Shown piece by piece: positions 1-12,860 of a stretch of 64,000 nt of DNA. Position numbers and translations under genes: made by a program. Below the pieces are notes generated by a model, which was not told the origin of the DNA, did no database searches, and was given only the letters and a program-made list of their open reading frames with translations. Positions within the stretch are counted from its first letter, which is position 1; every line of letters begins with the position of its first letter. Source of the stretch: Daucus carota subsp. sativus (taxonomy: Eukaryota > Streptophyta > Magnoliopsida > Apiales > Apiaceae); assembly GCF_001625215.2 (NCBI RefSeq), contig NC_030387.2:5174501-5238500 (forward strand). The letters are read 5' to 3'.

Positions 1-298
1 GCTAATATTCCAAAGAAATCTGTCACGAAATGATAAGCTAAGGGTGAAATCTCATCTCGTATTTAGCATCCGAATACCAACGAACTTGTTAGCTGTGTAC
101 AGTTAGAACGAGCCAGATATTTTCCATTGCTCTACATGATTTCACTTTAGTACTACCGAGCGGTTAAATTTAAAAGAAAAATGGAGCTCATTATTACAAA
201 TAACACAACAAATACCGGTGATAACTCTAAATTTTGGCCGGAACCTCCTTCCGCCAGGACATGATCATGAGAAGGCGATCAATTCGGATCGATATATC

Positions 299-556
299 TC
301 AATCCCATCTGAAAATACGATCTTGAAAGAATCCGGTCACACAACAATCAACTGGATCCCGTAACCCGACAGACAGTAGAAGTCCAACACCAATACCTGT
401 TACGCGAGTAACATAGTGAAGCCAAAGGTGATAAGGACACCACACAACAGTCAACTCTAACAAGATGAAGATAAATTCGAGAACATTCCAAAAAACTGTT
501 CCAACATTTGACACTTGGACTCTAGGACAGATACAACTGAGAGTTTTTTCTCCCAT
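299..556 (-). CDS. Small putative membrane protein, unrecognised
   Basis: An 85-residue open frame starts at an ATG at 556 and ends with a stop at 299. I do not recognise the family. Two hydrophobic stretches are visible, roughly residues 20-40 and 52-62, so a small membrane protein is plausible. The composition (Cys, Trp and Gly-rich hydrophobic segments) looks more protein-like than the AT-rich shadows nearby. It could be a single-exon gene or the last exon of a longer gene. The hAT-type insertion at 686-1436 lies just upstream of its start. No function is proposed. Confidence 0.4.
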   Translation of the reverse strand: MGEKTLSCICPRVQVSNVGTVFWNVLEFIFILLELTVVWCPYHLWLHYVTRVTGIGVGLLLSVGLRDPVDCCVTGFFQDRIFRWD

Positions 557-685
557 TTTGTACGCCCCTGGAGGGGCGGACGTATACCCTCCCTATGTCT
601 TGTGAGAATTATCATATCTACTTATTTACACAAACAATTCAAGACAAGCCGAATTCAAAAGTAGCTCACGCCTTTTGCTTTTCAG

Positions 686-1436
686 TATAGGTGTTCGCGG
701 TGCGGTTTTTTCCTAAAATCGTGAACCAACCCTGCATGCGGTTTGAGAGGATTCGTAAACCGCAACCACACCGCGTAATATAAAAACCGTGTAAACTACA
801 CCACAAAATTGTGGTGCGGTTCGTGCGGTTTGTGTGGTTTATATATATATTCAAAAAAAATTATATTATTGAATGACAATATAAATATAATTTTAAACTA
901 TATCTATTTAAATATATTGAGTTACGATGCTCATCAAAAGAAATATAAATAATTTTAAACTATAATTATATTGAGTTACGATACTCATCAAAAGAAATAT
1001 AAACTAAAATAGAAGTATGGTAAATGATGAAGATGAAAAAATTTCAACACTTACAAATTATTTATAAAAAACAAATATAATTATAATATTTATTTTTTCG
1101 TCTTAGAACTAACCTTAATTTATATTGTAAATTTATTAAAATTAAGTAACTTGAACATATACACACACATAGGAGATTAACGTCATAATATATAATTTAT
1201 TTATATAATATAAATATTTTTAATTATATGTGATATTTTTTTAGTATTAGAAAATAGCGGTGCAGTGGGGTTTGAAACTCACTTGTATAATGTCAAATTG
1301 CAACCCGCTCCGCACCGCGCAATTTGTTAAAATTTCAATACACAACCGCATCATTAAAAAAAAAACCCGCATTTTACGGTGTGATGCGTAGCGGTGCGGG
1401 TGGTTTACGCGGTGTGAGCAGTTTGATGAACCCCTG
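686..1436. mobile_element. Non-autonomous hAT-type element (751 bp)
   Basis: The block is flanked by an exact 8-bp direct repeat CTTTTCAG (678-685 and 1437-1444), the target-duplication length of hAT transposons. The ends are weakly inverted: TATAGGTGTTC on the left against CAGGGGTTC read inward from the right. Subterminal GCGGTGCGG and CCGCACCGC motifs occur at both ends around an AT-rich core, as in hAT derivatives. No transposase is encoded; short open frames inside are chance. Confidence 0.75.
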
Positions 1437-1536
1437 CTTTTCAGCGGTAAGCATTTGAGTCTCAAGATGGTAAAAACCAAAATCTTATCGGTAATAAAAC
1501 AGTTACTCCAATCTTGTTAACTTTCCGGCCTTTCAG

Positions 1537-1546
1537 TATATAAAAG
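1537..1546 (+). promoter_or_regulatory. Candidate TATA box of the formin gene
   Basis: TATATAAAAG lies about 390 bases upstream of the formin ATG. The intervening stretch, especially 1745-1929, is rich in CA and pyrimidine-poor runs, like a plant 5' leader. There is no direct evidence for the transcription start. Confidence 0.4.
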
Positions 1547-1929
1547 TAGTTTAAAAAGATGCAAGAAAACTTAGATGAAACATTCTTCCCCTAATTTAAG
1601 AATTTCCCTTAAATTCCTGAGTAAGCTAAGATTGCATGCAATTTAAAATCACAACACTGTAGGTCCCCCTGATTGCTGCAGCTTCCCAGAATTGACAGCT
1701 CCTGTTTGTACATGTGTTTTCTTTCTCTGTATTCTCCCCTTCAACTCAAAAAAAAAACACAACCCAAGAAACAGAAGATTCACACACACAGACACACTAC
1801 TCACTACACACATTCACAAGCAAAACAGTATTAGTAACACTGCTCAGTACACACACACTCAGTCACTCACTACAACCCAAACCAAACCAAACTCAAACTG
1901 AAACCACAACACAATCACCAGATCCAAAC

Positions 1930-4900
1930 ATGTACAAAACCAACACCTTCTTCATCCTCCTCACCCTTGTCACAACCACCACTCCCACACTTGAAACTCA
2001 ACACCCACAACTATCTCATGCTAGAAAACTCCTTCACCAACCATTCTTTCTCCCTCTCTCTCCCCCAATCTCTCCCTCATTCTCTCCCATCTCTCCCTCA
2101 GTCTCTCCCACTTCCCAGCCCCAACCCAAGTACCCCTTCTCTTCTCTCTCCCCACCCACCCCAACCACCTTCTTCCCTTCCTACACAACCCCTCCCCCAC
2201 CCCCTACCCTCACCACCACCCCTACTTTTCCCGCCAATATTTCCTCCCTCATACTAACCAACCCCTCTCACTCCTCAAAGCCCATTTCGAAAAAACTCAT
2301 CGCCATTGCCATCTCCCTCTCTCTCCTCTCTGCTCTCCTTGTTGCCATTGTCGCCACTCTTCTCCTCCACAGGCACACTCGAAAACCGGAAATCATTAAA
2401 TCCGATAGCCTACGGCTCTACCCCTCCCACACCTCGCCGTCCGATGAGCCCGGAACGAGTACTTCCACAACGACGACGACTACCACCACGACGAGTCATG
2501 TTAATTTTTATGCAACTATGTCTTCATCGGGTTATCACAAACTGGGCTCGCCGGAGCTCCGGCCGTTACCGCCGTTACCTAAACAAAACCCCTCCGGAGA
2601 ACAATTATACTACAAAGACTCCGGCAAAGATAAAGAGCTGGAAGATGATGAGTTTTTTTCGCCGGTGGCAAGTCCGAACGGCGACGTTTTGGGGTCCGGT
2701 GGGGTGGATTCAGGTAGCCGGAGTTTCAATTCGAAAACGGCGTCGTACCCCTCTTCACAATCACATTCTCCAATGTCTACGAGTCCTTCAATTGCATTTA
2801 ATTCAAGTCCGCGAAGCTCGATTTTGAAGTCTCCGGACTCTCTTGTTAATTTTCCGATGCCTCCCCCTCCGACACGACAACGGAAGGTTTCGTTGTCGAC
2901 GGAGAGTACGCCAGTGAGGGTTTCGGATGTAAGTGAATGTGGTGATGTTAGTTTGCCTCCAATGCCACCGCCAATGCCAGCACCAAGAGGGTGGGAAGTA
3001 GGTGGAGGTTTCGAAAAGGAGCCTCCGGTTCTTGTAATGCCAAGTAGGCGTGATGTCGAACGACGAGGAGATGTTGGGGAGAAAAATGAGGAAGTTTTGA
3101 AGCTTAAATTGAAGCCTTTGCATTGGGATAAAGTTAAAGCTAGTTCTGATCATGCAATGGTGTGGGATCAGCTCAAGTCCAGCTCATTTCAGTAAGAACT
3201 TTAAAGTTATGTTAATTGTGTTAGTTGGTATTATTCATTAACAATTATTGCTTTGTTGGGTGTTTGGTCTATGTTTATGTGCGCTAACCTTGTAGGATCG
3301 TAATTTGATACAGGTTGAATGAGGAAATGATTGAGACTTTGTTCATGGTGAACACGTCTAAATCGACGCCTAAAGATGCTAACACACCGAGACCACTTTT
3401 TCCTTTAATGAATCAAGATACCCAAGTTCTTGATCCAAAAAAGTCTCAGAACATTGCTATACTGTTAAGGGCACTTAATGTGACTGTTGATGAAGTTTGT
3501 GAAGCTCTTTTGGAAGGTAATGAATTGTCTTTTTATGGCGGTGTTTGAAATTTGAATACATTGTAATTTTTAAGGCACTAAAAGTTTATAGCTAGTCTGG
3601 AGAAGAGTTGTTGTCTTTTAGGATGTCTTCAAAAAGGAGGGTGCGAGTCCTATTCATTCCTCACTAATTAAATTTCAAAATAGTGTCTTAGTGATATACA
3701 TTTTCACATTCCGGTTTACATTTGGTGGATTGATTTGGGAGTTCTGTATCTTGTCTTCAATGTACTAATAAGTTATAACTGCCCCCCTCAGTCCTCTGTA
3801 TTCGAGCAAAGTACTGGTTATTTTTCTATTTGTAAATACTAATAATTGTGAAAGCCTGACTAATTAGAAAAAAAAATAAATGTTACAAGTGATTCTCTTA
3901 ATTTTATGTTAGGTAAGTATGTAGCTGCTTCTTCAATGTTACGGGGTGTAGGTGGGTTGGGTAATCAATGGTATATTCTTCCAGTTCTCTCGTTCAACTG
4001 CAGACACTGTTCTGTTATCTTAATCATCATGTCTGCCAATAGAACTTCCTGCTGACTACCACTACAAATTTTAAACAGGTAATAGTGATACTCTCGGGAC
4101 AGAACTTCTAGAGAGTTTATTAAAGATGGCTCCAACCAAAGAAGAAGAATACAAACTGAAGGAGTTCGAAGAAACACCACCCTTCAAGCTGGGCCCTGCC
4201 GAGAAATTCCTCAAGGCAGTTCTTGATATACCTTTTGCATTTCAGAGGATCAATGCCATGCTTTACATAGCCAATTTTGATTCTGAAGTTGAGTACCTTA
4301 AGAGGTCATTTGAGACAATTGAGGTAAACACATCTTAATGCCTAATATAATATCTTTATCATTACGTATTCAAAACTTGCATATCTGAAGAGGCCAAATA
4401 ATTAATGCCTTCTTTCTTAAATGATTATTCAGCACCTTCATCTGCTTTCATTCATTTTCAATGATGTCATATTTCGCAACTAAGATTTAAATGTAAATAT
4501 GTTACTTTTCTAGTTTAACCTTGCAAGTTATAACTTTCCACATTCAAAGTGGAATAAACTGCAAAAGATTAATTTCTTCTTTTTACATAATATCTTCTTG
4601 GGGATAAGATGATGGAATGTAAAGAATGTCACTTGTCACTTGTCGCGGGACAGGAATAAAAATAATGCTCAACTTGTCTGCTGGTTCGTTGGAGTTTATA
4701 TGTTATTGCAATATATCTGAAAGAGTAACAGGAGTAGAGCCTCAGCTTGCTGAATAGGCCTATCTCTGCCTCTTTATCAGTCAATCAAGGATCCTAAATC
4801 CACTACATACCACACCACCGAGAAGCTTTTCATATTCGCAGAATCACATTGTTGCCAAGCAAGGTTACACTCTATGTTAATAATTTTCCAGGTTACAAGT

Positions 4901-5874
4901 TGTGAATCAGTACTATGGACTCATGCAAAGTTCAACACGATCTCACTTATTTCAGTCGAGTTTTTGCATACCAAGAAAATTATATGATATTGACTCGTAC
5001 ATTTGCATTCATTGTGTAAAGCAACGTTATAGATTATTCTCTTTCTACACAGGGAGCTTGTGAAGAACTTAGAAACAGTAGAATGTTCGCTAAGCTTTTG
5101 GAGGCCGTTCTTAAGACCGGGAACCGTATGAACATTGGAACCAACCGTGGCGAGGCTCGTGCCTTCAAGCTTGACACACTACTCAAGCTTGTAGATGTGA
5201 AAGGCACTGATGGGAAAACCACGCTCTTGCATTTTGTTGTACAGGAAATTATAAGAGCAGAAGGTTCTCGTCTTTCTGATGACCAGTCTTTGAGTGCTGA
5301 ATACCAGCAACATCCTGACCTGAGAGATGACATTGAATTCATGAAACTCGGTCTGCAGGTTGTTTCCAGTTTGAGTGGGGAGCTAACCAGTGTCAAAAGA
5401 TCTGCTTCCATGGATGCGGATGTCCTTGGTAATGAAGTGGAAAAACTATGTACTGGAATTACCAAGGTTCTGGAAGTATTGAAATTAAATGAAGAACTCC
5501 CATTGAGCGAAAATAGTAGAAAACTCTCTGAATCAATGAGCGCCTTCTTTAAGAAGGCCGAGGAACAATTAATCAAGGTTCAATCCCAACAGAGTGCTGC
5601 TCTTTCTATGGTAAAGGAGATAACCGAGTATTTCCATGGTAATTCTGTTAAAGAAGAGGCTCGTCCATTTCGGATTTTCATGGTGGTCAGGGACTTCCTT
5701 TCTAACCTTGATCAAGTATGCAAAGAAGTCGGGAGGATTAACGAGAGAACTAAAGTTAGCTCAGCATGTCAGTTTACAGCGCCAATATACACAAGCCTTC
5801 CACCGCTTTTTCCTGAACTTAGTGGGTCACAGACTTACAGTACATCGGATGATGAAAGCTCATTTTCGTCGTAG
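1930..5874 (+). CDS. Class I formin (FH1/FH2 actin nucleator), FH1-like
   Basis: Four exons (1930-3191, 3314-3516, 4079-4323, 5053-5874) join in frame to 843 residues. Residues 1-20 look like a signal peptide. A Pro/Ser-rich extensin-like extracellular part (about 40-120) follows, then one membrane span (about 123-146). The short cytosolic proline-rich FH1 region includes [10 protein letters not shown]. The FH2 domain runs from the [12 protein letters not shown] motif at the end of exon 1 to near the C-terminus. Conserved FH2 signatures include [37 protein letters not shown] and [14 protein letters not shown]. The closest remembered relative is Arabidopsis FH1. Class I formins nucleate and cap actin filaments at the plasma membrane and anchor to the wall. 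The open frame extends upstream of 1930, but the signal peptide fixes this ATG. All splice junctions are GT-AG. Confidence 0.95.
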
Positions 5875-7275
5875 CATCAAACTTCTCTTTCTTGGTTCAT
5901 GTAATCGTTACCGGAACTCACTGGTGCACCATCAACCTAGTCAGAATGCACTAGAGGTTAACAGGGTTGAGTGGCCATGATTTGTATTATTGAAGATCTT
6001 GACATGTTTTAGTTTCATCTGACATGTAATATGCATGGTCTATTAAGTCAATTGTGTTGCAGTAATAGGTAATTCTGGAGAAATGGTGAGAGCTAGCTTT
6101 GTATATGTTCTTTTTTTTCAACTCCTCTTGCATGTATTTCTTTAATTACAACTTGCTGCAACAAATTTTTAGTTCTAAATGGACAGCCAAAACATCAGCA
6201 TCAGAGTCAATATTAGTTGGCAATCAAGGATAGTCTGTGAATTTCGAATTCTAGTGCTGATGATGTGCTTTCTCACCTTGGGTGAGTTCAAGCTGGATGG
6301 CCGACCTAAAGAAAAAGTTGGGCCCTTGGGTCATTGTTAAATGTTAACATAACTCTGTGTCAGGAGATATTCATAGAAATAATGAGTATGACAACACTTA
6401 TTACATACAACAAAGACTTATTTTCGGAGAAAATAAGTATATATATAGTTTTCTGTTTTTATCGTAAAAAATATTTCTTATTTTGATTAAATAATGATTA
6501 TGAACCTCTTTCTTAACATTTATTTTTTATGAAAAATGAATTTTTATATGAAAATAAGCTCTTACTTTCAGAAGGATTTATTTGCTTAACAGCCTCGGTG
6601 CTTAACATTTTTTATTTGAAGAAATAAGTCACTTACTTTCAGAAAAATATACACATTTATGTACACTATAAAACAATAAATGACTTATTGTGAAATAAAT
6701 CAAACCGAAAAAGAAAGTTTGAAAGATATTAGTTTATTCATGTATTCAAGAAATGTGTGCAAAAATGCAAGTTGAAGACTGAGACAAGCCATAAGGAATT
6801 TAGACCACTAACTCAGAATCCAATCGTTACTATCGTTTTTGGTCTAACAAAGATCGAGACAAGCCGCCAGGAATTATAAGTAGACCATAGAACTAAAAAT
6901 CAATTTGCTATCGTTTTGGTCTGCTAAACAATAAAGAACTGATTCACGCATACTCAAAACTATTCTATTCTACTAAATTATAGTCCTCTGGACATGTTTC
7001 ACAAAACAAGGAATAACTAAACGATGCAACTGAAGATGCCAACATATTACTTTACTGTGAGAATACTGAATACCATGCAGGATTCTAGATATTCCAATCT
7101 AAACCATTGCTAAAAAATACAGCAAGATTTAGGTTACCATGATATTACTCGAACTCATTATCCACTCAGTAAGACGAAATTGATATCATATTAGAAAGCA
7201 TCCATCTTCCGTCTCTGGAGCCTTCACAACTTGCATTCCTTGTAAATACAGCTAGTAATCCAATGCACTGCAGCG
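5875..7275. other. Convergent intergenic region without gene
   Basis: This holds the 3' ends of the formin gene (plus) and the BTB-TAZ gene (minus), which point toward each other. It is AT-rich, with an imperfectly repeated AAATAAG/CTTATTT-rich part at about 6360-6720, perhaps an old MITE. No coding signal was seen. Confidence 0.6.
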
Positions 7276-10200
7276 TCATATGAATATGGATTGCCGAGGG
7301 GAGAAGGGCCCTAACGCGTTCTTTGCTGCTACCACTTTGCTTACCAACAATTTCCACTTTGTTTCATCTTTTTTGCTCTGCCTCGACATTTTCTCCTTGA
7401 TGTTCCTGCAATTGCATAAAAGAGATACCACCACTAGTATAAATAGGCTGACCCAGACTTAGTATTTTTAGTAATGACTGCAAGAGTATGTGGCTCTACA
7501 TACACAATTAAATAAGTGGACACTGGAGCAGGAGAAAGTGAGTACCAGGCACAATTTAACACCGGACGGAGATACTAACAGTAATGCTAAATCACTCAAA
7601 GCTTTATTGCAATAGTGAATTCTAGGCTAGGAGGGGGGCTTAAAGACCGCACTAGCAATTGATCAACTCAATTCCTCCAGAGAGATATGCACAAAATAAA
7701 TGATAGAAACTAAAAATGTTTTCAGCTGGGACTTAACCATGTTATTAATCTCATAATACATTCCTGCCAGACAACCATTAGAATTTGAGGAATGAGCTAG
7801 CCTTGACACTGATAATATATATATTAACACAGCATGAGCATGTCTACATTTGAGAACTATACTTTCTGACGGCTCACTGACAGTTATATGCTTACCTACA
7901 AAGAGGAACCTTGCAATTATCAGGATCACTGCACATGCGGGAATGAAGTTCAAGGAGCTGCCCTGTGCGTTTGCACTGAGCACAACCACCAGGGACTCGT
8001 GTTTTGCATCTTAAAAAATGACGGACTAGAGTCTCAATCCCCTTGCAAGCTGGAAAATTACAAGCAACCTCATATCCTTTAAGAACTTTGTCACGGGGTC
8101 CGATTGTCTTACACCCATCCTGAAAAATGTGCAATACAGCTTCCATTGCTTCGACGAGTTGCAAGTATACCTTCTTCTCTTCAACTTTCTTCAATCTCTC
8201 TTGCTTACTCTAATATAAGTTAAATAAACAACTAAGTCACATATTATGTAAAATTTATTAACTGCTAGTGCAGTTTGCATCTTTTTACATGAAAAAATAT
8301 ATTAAAGTTTCTTAATAAACCATCAACATTTAATGTTTTAGTGAAATCCGTAGATAACAGAATCCTTTTTGCTTGGGAGAATGGACAAGCACAACGGTCT
8401 TTTGAATGATTAAAAATCCAAAAAGCTATTCAACAATAAGATTTCTTGTAACAAATATATAGATAAATACCAGATCAATGACGCTTGAAGGATAACAAAA
8501 AGAAAAGAAAAGATTTTTCTAACATATATTTCAATAGATTATAATGCTTGCCTATAGCCTATATATATACGAGATGAAAGACACTCTGAAGAAAAATAAA
8601 AAGAAATCAAGGCTTGACCGAGGATTTGGGAAACTGCGGAAAACATTCCTTCAGATCAACCATGACTATTAATAGCAAGAGAACTACCAAAACCTAATCG
8701 ACAGATAATACAATTAATACAACTTGTACAATATATACGTAGATAATAACTGTAGCTAACTTACGGAATCAGCTTCAACAACCAGTCCTAAAAGCTCTTG
8801 TTCAAGTGCAGAATTAGCAAGTGTCATAGCCTTCCATCCTTCAGTGGTCGATATGGTCTTAAAGTCTCTTACAACCATACGAGTGCAGATGAAAGAAAGC
8901 CGTGATGAGTCACATTTTCGAGCTAGCTGAAGCACATCTATCACTTTCTCTGGTATGAGATAATCCTGCTCTAGTACCTGCTCACAAACTCTTTTGAGTG
9001 ATGGCACTGCATAGCAATGCGATAAAACAAATAAATGTAGTGTATATTCCTTCATCTCATTCACTTCATAGCTGCATCAGGATAGAAAACAAATATTTGT
9101 TATCAACCCTCCTGGAATAGCTGGGATAAGCAAAGATGACTGGCAAGATATGCAGAAATAGCTAGCACCAATGGGTGTTGGGTTAACAATTTCTGAGTGA
9201 AATTCTGACTACTTGGTTGGTCTATTAATCAGGTTGCTCTGCACAGTATCTAACTATATACTCTGACGGTGTTCAGAATACGAGAAAGGATGGGGCCTAA
9301 CCATGCACATTTATATACAGTGGCGGAGCTAGGATATACACCGAGGGAGTGCCAGAATACAATTGCAGATAATGTTATACATAGAAACATATGAATGGAT
9401 AGGGGATTAAGGATACTGTTTGTACATTTTACTTCAGTATATACGAGATCTGACTAATCTTTTGGGTTCTTTTATCCATGTACCTTATGCTTGTCTACCC
9501 ATTCGTGTCTCCAATAATAATCTATAATTATTTATCAACTAATCCTACTGGCTTATATATCACAGCATACTAGAAACTCAGGGTGAGTGGTGGCACACTC
9601 TGGCCCCAAGAGTGGCTCTGCCCCTGTATATATATATAAAGAAAGAACAAAAACTCAAGCAACTTTGTTTACAGAAGCAGATGAAAATATGTTGCAACAT
9701 CAACCTAGGGGCAAAGCTGATCACAGAATTTTAAAACAGATGAATAAATATATGAAGCTGTGAATGTCTTACATACCAGGACGAGTAGAGAAAGCGTATG
9801 AATGCATAAACAGCGCCATAAGGTACTCCAGGAATTTTTATGTATTTAATACCATTTATGAATTTTGATTTAATTAAGAAATTCCCCAGCACCTGTGATG
9901 CACCATTCTACAAAAGCAAACCAAGGATTCTATTAAAATTAGAACAGGTAAGCGATGTAGTATCTATTAATACTTAATAAAGAGCAACTAGTAACCATGA
10001 TGTATAGTCACGATTGATGAATTGTTTAAGTAGCAAAGGATTCAACTTGAAATATCATGGAAATGCAGATGATCCAATGTCAAAATTTTGGAAAATTCAT
10101 AGATTTGGATAATGCATCAAGAAAATTAGTCTGTGGAGTTGTGTCTTTCGTAATGAGTTCCAAATGCTAGAAATTAAACACAATCAAATTACTCTCAAGA

Positions 10201-10667
10201 CCTGTCTAACATACAAAATATAATAGCCCATATTCAACTTCAAATCTACAGTAATCCATGGTATAAGCAAAAGTTACTGTTAGACTACTTTGGAGTAAAA
10301 GAAAAGCACGATGTCTCACCAAGACAATGAAATGAGCTGGAATGATAGCCTCATTTTCGGCAACAACACATACATCTGCTGCATATCCTTGTTTAAAGAG
10401 GTCGTCCCATGTTTGCTTCGTTTCCTTTGGTACGAAATTCAGACATCTTCCTGGAAGTTTGATAAGATAATTGTTTTTGTTCTGCATTTTACCAGGCAAT
10501 GGAGGTGGCCTCGGTATAGAACAACTCTGGCATAAAGGCGCTGTAACTTTTTCTCTAAAAGTTATACCCATTCCTGTATTCCTTTCTTCACACTCAACAT
10601 CAAGCGATTTGATTAACGATTCAAAGGTTAGGGATGACCAGGGAGAATCAAAGTCCGGTGAATCCAT
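7276..10667 (-). CDS. BT4: BTB/POZ and TAZ zinc-finger protein, BT4-like
   Basis: Five exons on the minus strand (10667-10320, 9907-9777, 9071-8765, 8209-7896, 7405-7276) join in frame to 409 residues. The start is the ATG at 10667. Order: a Pro-rich N-terminus, a BTB/POZ domain (about 80-200, with [13 protein letters not shown] and VLQLARKCD), a BACK-like linker, a TAZ-type zinc finger (about 275-365, with [22 protein letters not shown] and LHSRMC...C), and a basic C-terminal calmodulin-binding-like tail ending [11 protein letters not shown]. Plant BT proteins bind CUL3 as substrate adaptors, bromodomain proteins and calmodulin, and respond to nutrients, light and stress. The tail and exon 4 match Arabidopsis BT4 best among BT1-BT5. 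A hAT-type MITE sits in intron 2. All junctions are GT-AG. Confidence 0.93.
9318..9626. mobile_element. hAT-type MITE in intron 2 of the BTB-TAZ gene
   Basis: Ends are inverted: CAGTGGCGGAGCTAGG on the left and CAGGGGCAGAGCCA read inward from the right. The flanks TTTATATA and TATATATA match at 7 of 8 positions, which fits an 8-bp duplication. No coding sequence. It lies wholly within the intron between 9072 and 9776. Confidence 0.6.
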
Positions 10668-12860
10668 AATTACAATGTTCAGTACGAATTTTGTGGAACA
10701 CTCTGCATAGAAGATAGCTGAATAAGAGTCGTGTAAACTGTAATCCGGATACACTAAAGCTAAGTTGCCGACTAAACTTATAGCATATAGAGCTACTATA
10801 CTCAGCCACAACATCCCCCAAATTTTTGGATTGTATCAAGAAACAAGTTGTCCTCGAACTAGAATCAGCTCTAAGCCGACTTAATTTTTTGGTCCCATAT
10901 GATGCAGCGTATGTACCAACCATGATCTTTACTCTTTCTTTCACTAACCATCACGTCTTCTTTTGCGTAGTAATTGTTTACTTAAAGATAAGTCCATATA
11001 ATAACTTCAATAATTCATATCAATAAGTAGATAATCTAAACTTGACAGATTTTAGTACCTTTCAATTTGATCATCAATCAAGAAGTTCATCACAGAATAC
11101 CTCCTAAATCTTCTTGATCTCGGATCATAAACGTATGAATTACATGATTAGGCTGATCAATGATCATTGAACTAGAGTAGAACGAAGCTCACAATTACTA
11201 CAGTTATACTAGGTACTCTACTTCATACAAACATTAAAGTGCGTTCTCGTCCCCGTCCCCTAATGTATACAACTCAAGGGGACGAAATGTATACAACTCA
11301 GGGGGCGGCGAGAATACAAAAGAAGGAAGTGATGAAAACATATCTATGTACCTTGGTATCAACAATCTGGACAGAATACAACCGTATAGTATTAATCCCA
11401 GGGCAAAGGCAGCAGCAAAAAGCCTGTAAAAGCGAAGTGAATGCATAAGTACATACATGCATTAAAAACATTATTACAGAAGAGTTCATTAAATAAAATA
11501 TAGAAAGTACAGAAAGAAGGAACTCACCAAATGGATGAACATGAAATATAGAGAGATATGTGTGTCCAAGAAAATAAGGGTGGTGATAAATATGAAGTGG
11601 TCAAGTGGACGGAAAGAGGGCGGTGGTGGAGTGTTTGTTGTTATATTAGGGGTAGCTGTGCCACGGATTTTGTATGTTTCTTCCTTTTTCCCTTCCTTTC
11701 ATTTGCTTATCGTTTTCACGACTTTCTATGTATATCTTGTCGCATGCATAGTTTTCCATCTTCACCCTTTTATATTTTTTTTCCCGAGAAAGAAATAAAT
11801 TTCCATCGATAATATATATCCAGAATATAATGCTCAGCGGAACATAGTGTCCTTCATTCATAAAAAAATACTATCTAATCGAAGAGTAAACCCATACGTT
11901 TGGACTTTTAATGTCTTCAAAAGAAAATCCACAAGCTAAGCCTCGTTAAAGCCCGGAAGAGTAAAAACCTTAGGAGAGAAAAACTCAGGGAAAAAGTGGC
12001 TTACAAAACAAAATTACGTCATTTATAAAAGGTTACAATTAAAAACAGTATCTTGTGATAATCATATGAAAACTCCTACCATCAAACCTTGTAATTACAA
12101 TGACTCGTATATGCCCTCTTTCCATTCACTATTTTATCTTCTGCCTCTAAACAACCAAACCTCCATAAAATAAAATATTTAATGCTGAACCTGTAAGATG
12201 ACCGAAAATATTAAGATAATTAAGTGGAAAATATTAACAAACACTAAAATAAATAAATAAAATACAAACAAATTTAAAACCAAAAAAGCAAGCTAGTAAA
12301 TGTCACTTTATTGACTCTCATAGTCAAAATATTCCCACAATAAGGGTCACTCATAAATGGAACAATTAAGCCGTTAATTAAGATACAATTAACGCCCCAC
12401 CCCATAATTAATGCTTTTTTCTTTCTGAAATCGTCCTACAGACCCGCTGATCTTGAAACAACCGTCATCTTTTTTCGCCACTCTTGCAGGATTAGTGTAT
12501 TTGAGGGTTTGGGTCGACGAATTTAGCGTATTTCAAAAAGTTTTGGTTTCAGGGTTTCAGTAAGTGTTCATTTGATTGCAAAAGTGGAAGCCATCACGAT
12601 ATTGGAGATTGAATGTAGAGAAAACATCAAGACGTTTATTATTATCTTCACCCTTAGTTTTATTATACTAAAGCTATCAAACCAACTAAAACTAAAATCA
12701 ATCTTTTATTATAATACCTCGTGCTACCAGAATTTGCAATTAATTAATTAGAAAGAAAAAAAAATATTTTATTCATATTTAACTTCTCTTCAATTAGATT
12801 TTAATCAAGATATTAACTACATATAAATTAAATATGACTTAATCATTAAATCAAATTTCT
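10668..12860. other. Intergenic region upstream of the BTB-TAZ gene
   Basis: The part next to 10667 should hold the leader and promoter of the minus-strand BTB-TAZ gene. At about 11260-11305 a short unit containing ATGTATACAACTCA occurs twice in tandem. The rest is AT-rich and no coding segment was recognised. Short overlapping frames at 11230-11860 have no family resemblance and overlap on both strands. Confidence 0.5.

Noticed and set aside
1714..1929. Upstream extension of the formin open frame
   Set aside because: The extension is low-complexity CA-rich leader. The signal peptide starts at the ATG at 1930.
1967..2827. Pro/Ser/Leu-rich open frames overlapping formin exon 1
   Set aside because: They are shadows of the formin reading frame caused by repetitive CT-rich codons.
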